DNA from: Hofstenia miamia
Taxonomy: Eukaryota > Xenacoelomorpha > Acoela
NCBI GenBank assembly: GCA_004352715.1
Contig: SCFE01000112.1
Span: 1,117,451 to 1,152,088 of the forward strand
Direction of reading: 5' to 3'
DNA length: 34,638 bases
This document shows positions 22,758 to 31,622 of the stretch, piece by piece. Under the pieces are notes generated by a model. The model was given only the letters and a program-made list of their open reading frames with translations, did no database searches and was not told the DNA's origin. Position 1 is the stretch's first letter. Every line of letters starts with the position of its first letter. Position numbers and translations under genes: made by a program.

Positions 22758-23207
22758 TTAAGTTTTGGTTAGAGAGAACTCCAAAGCAGTAGTGCCTTTT
22801 GTAGTGAGTGATACAGAGGCGTTTTTATCCTCTTGTATTGTTAATGTTCTATTTGAGTAGTTAATGAGGCAGTTGTTTTCTGCTAGGAAGTCTCTGCCAA
22901 TTATCATGTCATAGGGTAATTGTTGATCCATTGTGTCGATTATGTGAACATCTTGTTCAAACTTGATGTTGTTGATTGTGATCTTTGCATTTTTCATGGT
23001 TCCTTTAATATTAATGTAGTCTCCAGATGCACTTATTAATCTAGTATCATATGAGGTAATGTCTTCCCTTCTCCATCCTATGTTGTGGGCACATGTGTCT
23101 GACATTATTGTTACAGATGCACCAGTGTTGACTGTAGCTTTAATGTTGAGGTTGTTGATTGTTAGAGGAATTAGATTTCGTTCCAATAGGTCTGTGATGA
23201 TCAACAA
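22758..23207 (-). pseudogene. gypsy aspartic protease (retropepsin), active-site aspartate lost
   Basis: The frame contains the active-site loop as NTGASVTIM (family DTGAS) and later DMIIGRDFL, the conserved strand before the flap hairpin end of retropepsins. The protease would cut the Gag-Pol polyprotein. The catalytic Asp is Asn (codon 23127-23129), following a codon ending in C, so a G-to-A step in a CpG explains it. No stop falls within the domain. It follows gag in the same frame and is joined downstream to the RT linker by a frameshift near 22780. The first ATG at 23207 is not a real start, as the domain would be translated from gag. Confidence 0.85.
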
Positions 23208-23209
23208 TT

Positions 23210-24345
23210 CATTAGCTTGGTCTAGGGCCAGCGCCCTTATTCGTTTAAATCTTCTTCTGCAGTGTTGGATTGTTTGTGGTGTTCTAGGTCTTCAGCTGTA
23301 TAATAGCCGTCCTCTTTGACGAGATATATGATCTTTTTTACATTTTGGTTTTAGGTGACCTTTTTCACCACATTTTTTGCATCACACAAAGGGGAAGTCT
23401 TCTGGTTTTTCTTTGATTTTCTTTTGTAGTTTGTCTGTTTTTGTGGGTGTGCGGTGAGGTTGGAATGAGGGTTGATGTCCTCTTTGCCGGTTGACCCTTT
23501 CATTATTTTCTAACATAAGCTGTATATTGACTGCCTTCCTTATGAGGGTGTCAATATCATCTTATATGTCGCATTTAGTTTCTAATTGTGTTTTCATTGA
23601 CTGTGGTAAACCTGCATGCATGTAAGAATATAAGTCTTGGGGATAATACCTGTCTTCCTCTTGAGATAGATGTAACAGATGATCAACTTTGTAAATGTAA
23701 CTGATAACATTTTTGACTTTTTTAGGCGGCATGTATATAATTGCATTTGTTACTGCTTTCTTGTGCACTCATTGTCGAAATGATCACTCATGGCTGTGAC
23801 TAGTTTGTCATAGTTAGCTTTTGTTATGGTGTCCACTCATGGAAGGTTTGTCCTTTGATATCGAATTTCCCTGTAAAAGTTTGCGGCATTTTCTGTATTT
23901 TAATGTCTGTTTTCATTGGTTGGTCTGGTAGCATAGATACTCTTTTTCTAGATCTCATGTTGAGACTGGCATCTGCAGCTGCCAGATGTGTGGGAGCCAG
24001 TGGCAGTCTGTGACAGGGCGGGCTTGGCATTGGCGATGGAGGCTGAGGCTTTGGGTGAGAGTATGAGCCTGATGCTTGTTGTGGTTGCATTAGTGTTGTA
24101 ACCATTTCTAATATGTTAGTTCGAAAGACATTTAGATTTTCTCAGATAGACAACTCTAAATTTAGGAACTGTTGTTGTGTGACGAAGTTGGGATTGGATT
24201 GGGGCGACTCAATTTGAGATAAACGTTTTTCTAGGTTTTCCATTTTTTCTTCTAGATTAGAAATGTGGTCATTTTGATCCATTATAATGTCCATTAAATT
24301 GGGTTTGCTAAGAGTTTTCAAACTTGAGAGCATATAATTAACCAT
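23210..24345 (-). pseudogene. gypsy gag, frameshifted
   Basis: A likely start ATG is at 24345. It is followed by an acidic and amphipathic segment (HISNLEEKMENLEKRLSQ) with coiled-coil character, a TGA at 24142-24144, and a Pro/Gln/Ser-rich stretch. The capsid-like part is spread over three frames between about 23830 and 23560 (readable words: NYDKLVTAMSDHF; PQDLYSYMHAGLP). The zinc knuckle follows. Gag would form the particle around the RNA. A TAA lies at about 23564-23566, the only non-TGA stop I found on the best frame path. Identification rests on position, the knuckle and composition, since capsid sequences diverge quickly. Confidence 0.7.
23340..23381 (-). other. CCHC zinc knuckle of gag
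   Basis: The 14 residues read C-KK-C-GEKG-H-LKPK-C, a perfect CX2CX4HX4C nucleocapsid knuckle that binds element RNA. A TGA at 23382-23384 directly precedes the first cysteine. Confidence 0.9.
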
Positions 24346-24933
24346 ATTTAAAAGTAAGCCAGGAGAGAGGGAGATATAATGGTTGTAACAGGCGGTAGGT
24401 GTCCAAATTAATATGAGAAGGCTTAAGAATTCATCCAGTAATAGAGTAATAGTTAATACAGTTTGGTATGACAGGTGGCGGAGCTTGGCAAATATAGTAA
24501 AACTTACAATTTCAATAAGGTGTCGAAGTTTAGAGAACCAAAAGAGAGTGTTCTTTGACGTATGAGGGTCACCATCTAGCATCANAGCGTAGTATCTAGT
24601 CTCGTTGTGATACATCTCATGTGACTGCTTAGGCATAGACAATTTAAAGTAGTAAGTACTAGTAAGAACATAAACAAACTACTGTGAATATGAACTCCAG
24701 TAAAACATAAGAATACATGGCAATTAGTGCCACAGCGAGACATCAAAGCTGCCATATAGAATACATGAATGTCTGGAGGCTTAAGCCTCCTTCGTAGACG
24801 GACCAGAACAATCCTACACGCCCGAATACAAACTCGGCATACTTCCCCTCAGCTTCTAGAAAGTTTAGCTGCTCATGATTATCTCAGTAATAAGCATATA
24901 TGAGTATGAGAATGAGCTTTCAAACAAAACAGT

Positions 24934-24972
24934 TTTATTAAATGTTTGTGCACATTAATGCCCTATATATAC
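24934..24972 (-). promoter_or_regulatory. LTR-like promoter: TATA box and polyadenylation signal of the gypsy element
   Basis: On the minus strand GTATATATAGGG (24963-24972) precedes AATAAA (24934-24939) by about 30 bases, upstream of gag. TATA plus nearby AATAAA is the U3/R arrangement of many Ty3/gypsy LTRs. LTR borders and the tRNA primer site could not be fixed, because the opposite LTR is not in the sequence. Confidence 0.5.
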
Positions 24973-25200
24973 AAAATGATTTAAACTACGTAATGACCTG
25001 CCAAGGCAGAACTAAAGTGTAAACAAATAAGTGGCGCAAGCAATGGGTAGATGAGCGCGGGAATGTAACAGGAATTAACATGAACAGTGGAAGCGACGAC
25101 TCCCAGCGGCTACAATGTGAATTTCTGTTGCGTAAAGGTCCCGATTGTACAATATATATATATATAATTTGAATAGGATTATCTGCATATTTCATCATTG

Positions 25201-26164
25201 TAGTGGTTACCACTACCTGCATGTATTGATTTATCATGTAAATAAATGCCGAAAATTATTGAATTGTGTTATCAAGAATGGTGAATGTTTGATAGCACGT
25301 GCATAGAAATGGACAACACCAAACACAAAACAATTTGCACACAGCTCCTTTCTCAACGTTATTTTTTTACAAATCAAGTGGGTAACCAATATTGTAAATT
25401 GAAATAGTTCTAGCCATCCAGGTAGCATTATTTGAAACATCCTCGTCAAATGTCACTGCCCAGTCTTGCTCCACCTTAAACACAAACTATCATCAACCAT
25501 TTTTCACCAAAATAGGGTGCTTGCCCATTACAGTTGTAAAGAAGTCTTAACAAAAAACTGTGGTGATCTGTTTATCAGCTCTTGCAGCTATGTGGTTACC
25601 AGGTTTTCCAGATCTGTCTGCTCTCAATTATTATTGTGGCTACATTTGAAAGATAAAATTTTCAATCAAGGTAAACCAAGTGATTTTATCAGATTAAAAC
25701 ACGCATTAGTGAAGAAGTAGCAATGAAGTGACAGCTGCAATAAACACTTTGTGCCAGAAATGTCAACTGGTCCTTAATGTGAATGGAGAGCATTTTAATC
25801 ATTCTAAAAACTGAAATGAAAGTGGCTTTTGACATCCAGTTGTCTCTAAACATGAACTGCTTAGTTACATGCTATTGCAATCTTTGAAATTTACATGAGA
25901 GATTTCTGGCTCTTTCTTGGTTTATTATCAATGCTCCATTTGCCAAAGTTTATTCATTCCCATTTGAACTATTAAATTTAGGGTTGTGGTTCCCTGGGAG
26001 TCGGAGAGCTTTCCCCAAATCTCTAGCTGTTCCTAATATAGCTGCCCTCTATGGCCCTCCTACATTGATAATCCTAACTCTCCTTCTAGGAAGTTGTCAA
26101 CCAAGATCTTGAAGTGCTTCCTACCCTGTGATTTGTTCATCTAGTTTTGTAACCACAATCAAAG
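25201..26164. other. Gene-free spacer between gypsy element and LINE
   Basis: A 12-bp palindrome around TAGTGGTTACCACTA lies at about 25200. The frames at 25234-25449 (minus) and 25466-25720 (plus) match no family. At 25983-26161 a GC-richer block is bounded by short inverted words (TTGTGGTTCC and GTAACCACAA); it could be a miniature element or SINE relic, but the evidence is thin. Confidence 0.4.
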
Positions 26165-26169
26165 TTGCT

Positions 26170-27518
26170 TAGATTAAATTCGACTCAAGAAAAATGGCGA
26201 AATGTCCATGAATATAATGGAAAATCTAAAGGTCTTTCAACCACAATAAATGAATTAAGCATCAACAATATTAGTGTAACAAACAAAACTCAAATACTAA
26301 ATCATCTAAATTCAACATTCAAAGAACTTGGAAATTTCAATTTCCCACCTATAAGAAAAAACAAAATTCTAGTAATTTCACACAATCAAAGCAGTTTTCT
26401 TTTAGACTTGCTACAATTAATGAATTGGAAGACATTGTTAAGAAACTTCATACCAACAAATCAACTGGAATTTTATTATTCAACGTTTTTTCATATTTTC
26501 GGAAAACAATTACTAGTTGTATTCAATCAATGTATTATTGATTTTGAATTTTCATATTTTGCAAGATAAGCTCAAAAATTACATTTTTGGTGATAACTCA
26601 ATTAATTTAATCAAGAACTTCTTAAAAAATAGACAACAGCATGTACATGTAATATTAAACAGTAAAAAATCAATCTATACTACTACTGACTGTGGGGTAC
26701 TCCAAGGTACTGTACTTGGCCCTATTCTATTTGCAATTTAGGTAAACGATATAATAAAACATGTTAACACAGTGATATTTACTAATATGCCAATAACGCA
26801 TGCCTGATAAGTATTGCAAAAAATGCTTTTGATTCTACAAAATATCTTTAAGCAGATGTAGAAAAATAAAACAATAATTTTACAAACAATCAACTAAAAC
26901 TAAATATTAAAAAAACACAATTTTTAACTTTCTCAGCAAAAGTATAATAAAACTAAAGATAAATATTGAGCCAACATAGCAAATTGAATCAGTCAGCTAC
27001 TTAGGAGTTGAGATAGATAATGAATTAAAATTTGAAAAATTTCTACTGCAGGCATTAGATATCTTTATCACTTAGGCAATGTAATATCAAGCAATTATCA
27101 TAAACAACTGATACATGCTTTCTGCTGTCTTATTTTCAATAATTTTTATTTCTTTTACCTGACCTAAATTCTAAACATCGTATGCTTCTATCAAAGACAT
27201 TAAATTGGTGTATAATAACTCTAATTGCATGACAAAGCATCAGTATATTGCAATAAATATAAAATATTATCTCTATTCTACTAAATTCATTTGCATATTC
27301 ATTCCATTTAAATTCAAATCATGTTAAAAATCTCTTCTCTTCATAAAGCGTTATATTAAATTAAATGAGTGATCGCAAAAATTTCTATGTTTATATAAAA
27401 ATTCTAATAATTTTCATTATGTATCAATAAATATGTGGAATAATTTGGACTATGAAACGCAAATAGAATATAATTACAAAAAGTTTAGAAAAAAACTAAA
27501 GAAATCACTTCTAATATA
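26170..27518 (+). pseudogene. LINE reverse transcriptase fragment
   Basis: Readable pieces in shifting frames are: KWRNVHEYNGKSKG and an NHLNSTFKELGNF linker typical of the region before the RT; INLIKNFLKNRQQHVHV; then CGVLQGTVLGPILFAI at about 26687-26737, matching the CGVPQGSVLGPLLF motif of CR1/Jockey-type RTs; NNQLKLNIKKTQFLTF near 26883; YLGVEIDNELKF near 27000; and the C-terminal MWNNLDYETQIEYNYKKFRKKLKKSLL ending near 27518. The YADD region is not cleanly readable. Several frameshifts and stops make this a dead copy. Confidence 0.8.
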
Positions 27519-27891
27519 ACAACTTACATGTTCACTAGGAGACTGGGGGAGGTCTTTATTGCCCAATTTTTTAATGTTGGCCCTTAGAAACTTTGACAGT
27601 TTATTAGTGTCATAATTTTTTAATGTTGTAGTTAGGTTTAGAAAGAGTAATTTGCAACAATAACAATTAAAAATGGTGACATTAAAAATTATGAAATTAA
27701 TAAGCGACGACATTAAAATATTACGACATTAAAAATCCTACCCAGGAGACAGCAACACACTTAATGCATTCGATATATACTTCCAATATTGAAAATCTAC
27801 ACAAACAGTGATTTATATTATTATCATACATTGTGTTTATTAGCTTTTTAGCTTTAGACTTGTTTATATTTTATTTTATTTGTAAATTTTT

Positions 27892-27913
27892 GGCAAGAAA
27901 ATTGCTTCTCGCC
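27892..27913 (+). other. Hairpin near the LINE 3' end
   Basis: GGCAAGAA and TTCTCGCC can pair with one A-C mismatch around a 6-base loop. Some LINE clades have a 3' stem-loop recognised by the RT; whether this one was used so is inference. Confidence 0.45.
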
Positions 27914-28210
27914 TCTTATTAGTAATAAACATATTCATTATTAACAAAAAACAATTTTTTTAATATATATCATACAACTATTCTCGATTTGTTCATCCAG
28001 AATATATTAGAATGTAAGATTTTTGTTATTATTTTATGTGACACTACGTCAATTATTTACAATTGCAAATGACTCATTTCACTCAGTTCATTCCCTATGA
28101 GGATGTTGAAATTCGCAATTCCTGCAAAAAATGATTTACACCTATTTAACATCAATATTGTAATAATCACCAAGGAATGTTGAAATATTTAAATAATATT
28201 CCTTAGAGTT

Positions 28211-28742
28211 CCAGCAATTCCTACTCATGAAGGAGCTATATTAGGCCCCATTCTCGATGAAGACTCAACCATATTTGACAGAATGATTTCAACATTTGCT
28301 TATGTCACACTCGGCTACATAGTCAATCCGGGCATTGTCGACCACAACACTGTGAGTCGGATGCTTCCAGGAGATCAAAGTAGCATGAATGACATTCTCG
28401 AGAAATCCAAAATTATCTTAGTCAATTTGGATCCCATCCTCACTGATTTTCATCGTATGGAAACCACAAATTACAAGCATGTTGGATCGTTTGGTGTTCA
28501 AGAGGGCAAAGCATTAAAAGCCCCATTTCTTGAGTTTGTTTCGGAAGCCGAATCAGGCTTTATTCTTGTCACGTTTGGTTCTGGAATCGGTACTATTCCT
28601 GAATATTTATTGGAAAAAATTCTAAATGTTGGAGAAAGAATTCCTCAGCGAATGCTAATACGGCATAAAGGTCAACATTCAAACAGAACCTATCCAGAAA
28701 AAATTCTTGTACGTGAATGGCTACCTCAAAATGATCTCTTAG
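28211..28742 (+). CDS. UDP-glycosyltransferase, penultimate exon
   Basis: The frame opens after a splice acceptor (CCTTAG at 28205-28210) with VPAIPTHEG and runs about 177 codons. It covers the end of the acceptor-binding domain and the start of the sugar-donor domain: HVGSFGVQEGKAL, FVSEAESGFILVTFGSG (family: GVVVFSLGS), then REWLPQNDLL with the donor-binding W and Q. The family transfers a sugar from UDP-sugar to small lipophilic molecules in the ER. The exon ends after one base of a codon (phase 1) at the GT of 28743, at the position after NDLL where vertebrate UGT genes also have an intron. An internal Met at 28283 is not the start. Upstream exons with the signal peptide and catalytic His were not found in the window. 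Confidence 0.85.
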
Positions 28743-29760
28743 GTAATTTTACGTATAGCATTGCATAAAATTCGATTGTAATAGAATTAAATTGCACTAG
28801 ATACATTGAAATTCAATTTTATTGTACGTAATCATAGATATCTGTATTTCCAAAGATTATTCGAATTCCAAGCAATGTCTTTACGCTGAGGTTATGATTC
28901 AGATTTTGTCAACCAGCCGAAGTTTTTAATCTGCATAAAAAATTGAAAATGCAAAACTATAGATTTGCCTGGCTCAATAAAGGCTCGTTTTATATCCAAT
29001 ACAGTGCTCAAGCTCGGCTCGGCTCGGCTCACTGACAAGTCTGCCATGAGTAGTAACTACTAAGCGAATAACTGCAAAATTTTATTGTACAACCAACTGC
29101 TAAGATTAAGAGGCAACGAATTGAATACTGATTTCGAAAGAGTACGAATGTCTTGCTGAGATGTCATTAAATTTAGAATTAAGATGCTTAAAATTCTATT
29201 GAAAATAGGATGTTTTGGGCTAACCATTCATAGACATGGTCACCTTAAAAATAATATATTTAGTTAGGACCACAGTTCTATCTTTGTTTTTCAGTATGCA
29301 TTAAATTATTAAAATTTTCCATCTAAGTATAAAAGCAAGCTATTTAGTTAAAACCAGAAATGTACGTGATGAAAAACTTAATTGAATGTCAATCAGTACA
29401 ATTATTTAAATCAATTGGAAAATAATTGATGTTATAAGAGTCTATACAAACATTTTGCTTTAATTCGCAAGTGAAATTAAAGAGATGTCATATATTTGTT
29501 TTTGTCTCCCTATAGTAATATTTTTATCTCTAGTTTTCTGTTTGTACTGTAAACTGGATTTTTAAAACTTAATGGAATTATCATCATTAAACAAATCTCA
29601 TGATGCATGGCAACCTAAGGAAGATCTCTTTAAATGCTTAGAATGACATGGACTGACATCTGAATAAAATAATAAAAACTATAAGTTATTCTCATTGCTG
29701 ATCACAATATGTCTCCAATATATTATATTTTTGTAAAGAAAATCATCAAATTGTATTTAG
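28743..29760 (+). other. UGT intron, 1018 bp, GT-AG, phase 1
   Basis: It begins GTAATT at 28743 and ends TTGTATTTAG at 29760. Splicing joins G to CT, giving alanine in NDLLAHPKCKAF. Inside, four near-perfect CTCGG units lie at about 29012-29030. Short open frames within it are not supported as genes. Confidence 0.85.
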
Positions 29761-30224
29761 CTCATCCTAAATGTAAGGCATTCATCGCACATGGGGGTGC
29801 TAATGGACAAATGGAATCAATTTACCATGGTGTGCCGCAAATTATCATACATTTCTTTGGTGATCAGATGTACAATGGCCGCCGTGCAGAGAAAAAGAAA
29901 ATAGGAAGAATGCTGGATAGGTATACACTTACAGAAGATGATCTAATATCAGCAATTGATGATGTAATGAGGGAACCAATTCAAGCAAACGTCAAAAAAG
30001 CAAGTGCAATTTCAAAGGATTTACCTAACGCCGGAGAGGCTGTTTTGTTCTGGACAAACCATGTTTTGGAGTTTGGCGGGGACCATTTACGCCCGATGGC
30101 AATGGATATGCCATTCTATAGTGTAATAATGCTGGATTTTATATTTATATCCGTGGTTAGCAGCATTGTATTCTTATATTTATTAAGAAGTGTTTTAAGA
30201 AACTATTGTTTTAAGTTATTGTAG
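29761..30224 (+). CDS. UDP-glycosyltransferase, last exon with signature and membrane anchor
   Basis: About 154 codons to TAG at 30222-30224. It starts with HPKCKAFIAHGGANGQMES, the UGT signature, and reaches GDQMYN: the donor-binding residues H (AHGG), N (ANG), E (MES) and DQ are present. At two normally conserved places it differs: A for T/S before HGG, and H for P before FFGDQ. EAVLFWTNHVLEFGGDHLRPMAMDM and a hydrophobic segment of about 22 residues (VIMLDFIFISVVSSIVFLYLL) follow, as expected for the single C-terminal ER membrane anchor. The tail is short (RSVLRNYCFKLL) and lacks the usual lysine-rich KKXX retrieval signal. Intact residues and frame suggest an expressed gene. Confidence 0.88.
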
Positions 30225-30257
30225 CATTAATTGTTGTAAGTTTTATCAGAAATTTAT

Positions 30258-30263
30258 AATAAA
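30258..30263 (+). terminator. Polyadenylation signal of the UGT gene
   Basis: AATAAA lies 34 bases after the stop codon, a normal distance for a short 3' UTR in an animal gene. Confidence 0.65.
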
Positions 30264-30834
30264 TGAGATTAATTTATTAACCTTTTTCCTTGCAGAAATA
30301 TTAATTGAAGCAAAATATTTCATGTAATGATAGTTCAGGCAAGGTTGTTAAAATTTATATGGAGCGCACTCCCCCTCCTCTTTCATATAATAATAAAAAG
30401 CAAGGATTAATTTAATTTTGAATAAGTTACAAGTCATTCCAATTCATTAACTCAATAAAATATAAATTGCTATTTAATAAATATTTCCTAAACGATTTTA
30501 AAGAAGTCCTTTAACCGCTTAACTACCATGTGGTACCTGGGTACCCCATTAACTTATCTTGAGAATATCATAGTTATTGTTTGAGTGTTTTTAATTTATT
30601 GTAACTTATAATTCTAATTTATAATATATTATATTGTTTGAGTGGTTTTTTTAGAATGAGTAGACATCTGCGTTGTGCAGCAACAAAAGCTAGTGATTTT
30701 CCTCAGGCTGGACAAGAATGATGTAAATTCCCCCAATTATAGAAGAAGACATAAGGAATGAAGAACATGAAATGAAAAATGATGAAGACTCGGCGTATTG
30801 ATGCCAACTTTATATTCACTCTCTTTTGTAGGAA

Positions 30835-30865
<31 letters not shown>

Positions 30866-30980
30866 CATAGATGGAAGCAGGTTGGGTTGACCGGTATTAN
30901 NNNNNNNNNNNNNNNNNTTACAGCATAGTCATATTGTTTAGATATATAAACTTTAAATACGTTTATATATATATATCATC
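30264..30980. other. Gene-free stretch with possible piggyBac-type end
   Basis: At 30513 TTAA is followed by a CCGCTTAAC word and then TACCATGTGGTACCTGGGTACCCC. TTAA is the piggyBac target and a CCnnTTAAC start is frequent there, but no partner end was found. The frame from the ATG at about 30657 breaks after 22 codons and is not identified. A TA microsatellite lies at about 30838-30865. Confidence 0.25.
30900..30917. other. Assembly gap, 18 N, with 29-bp overlapping flanks
   Basis: ATGGAAGCAGGTTGGGTTGA and the bases after it stand at both 30871-30899 and 30982-31010. The left end of the next element is therefore probably present only once in the genome. Confidence 0.75.
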
Positions 30981-31622
30981 GATGGAAGCAGGTTGGGTTG
31001 ACCGGTATTAACCGGTACCAGTCCACAAACCGTGGCTGTCTGTAAGACAGAATTTATATCTCCGTTTCAAGAAAGTAAAAAGGATTTTTACTAATATATT
31101 ATCAGAAAAAAAATTGTCACGACGAAGTCGTCTAATACATTCATTTCGCATATGAAACGTTTAAAAAACATAAAAACAAAAGGAGAAAACGATAACATTT
31201 AGAAAATGAACACATATCAAATCTCTGAGTTGGGGTGTAGAGTGTGGAAAAGGAAACCCATCCTCATCTACTAGGTAAGATAAATCAATCCCACTTTTTT
31301 GAATACAGATTCACTCTTGTTGATTGCGGTTGAATGTGGTTCCACATTTTCTAGCAAGGGGGCTATGCCGGTCTGGACCCCAGACCCCCTTCTTTGAAAA
31401 CGCCCCTGGTTCGTTGTAACTGTTCTGCTAGTAAAATATGGGCTTAAAAAAATTTCAGTAGAAAAAATTGCTAGTTTTTTTGGCATCCCTGCTTTATTTT
31501 TGCTCGACCGGTACTGGTAAAATTTTTAGCTTCAATAACCGGTTCAACCGGTAACCCAACCGGTTTGGAAATAAAACCAGTTGGGTTGGGTTGGGTTGTT
31601 AAAAATGTCGACCGGTTCCATC
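30981..31622. mobile_element. MITE with subterminal ACCGGT repeats (hAT-like?)
   Basis: GATGGAA at 30981-30987 is mirrored by TTCCATC at 31616-31622. The hexamer ACCGGT occurs twice in the first 40 bases and five times in the last 125, with almost none between; three TTGGG units in a row lie at 31581-31595. Clustered short subterminal motifs are where hAT transposases bind, hence the tentative family. TA-rich flanks on both sides hide any target duplication. The minus-strand frame at 31271-31486 has no recognised domain. Confidence 0.5.

Larger units (their letters stand above)
19184..25200 (-). mobile_element. Ty3/gypsy LTR retrotransposon, decayed
   Basis: On the minus strand the order is LTR-like promoter, gag with CCHC zinc knuckle, protease, reverse transcriptase, RNase H, integrase. 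Integrase following RNase H is the Ty3/gypsy order and excludes the copia type. About four or five frameshifts and at least 16 in-frame TGA codons separate the pieces, so no functional product is possible. The left end is lost in the 1000-N gap, so the two LTRs cannot be compared and the insertion age cannot be estimated. No env-like reading frame with membrane segments is seen in the visible part. Confidence 0.9.
26165..27945 (+). mobile_element. Non-LTR retrotransposon (CR1/Jockey/L2-like LINE), 5'-truncated and decayed
   Basis: The region holds the second half of a LINE ORF2 and its 3' end. 5' truncation is normal for LINEs, which are copied from the 3' end by target-primed reverse transcription. 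The 3' part carries a hairpin at 27892-27913 (GGCAAGAA, 6-base loop, TTCTCGCC) and ends in AATAAA-containing TA-rich sequence. The word GACATTAAAA is repeated three times at 27674-27735. No target duplication was identified. Confidence 0.75.

Noticed and set aside
20972-23319. Plus-strand frames such as 20972-21178, 21084-21287, 22329-22550, 22511-22792 and 23059-23319
   Set aside because: They are antisense shadows of the gypsy pol gene and have no domain of their own.
27474-27713. Minus-strand 79-codon frame
   Set aside because: It lies antisense to the LINE end and its 3' region and matches no family.
28283-28285. ATG at 28283 as the UGT start
   Set aside because: The open frame and family similarity extend upstream to a splice acceptor at 28210, so this Met is internal.
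31271-31486. 71-codon minus-strand frame as a gene
   Set aside because: It lies wholly within the MITE and has no supportable domain.
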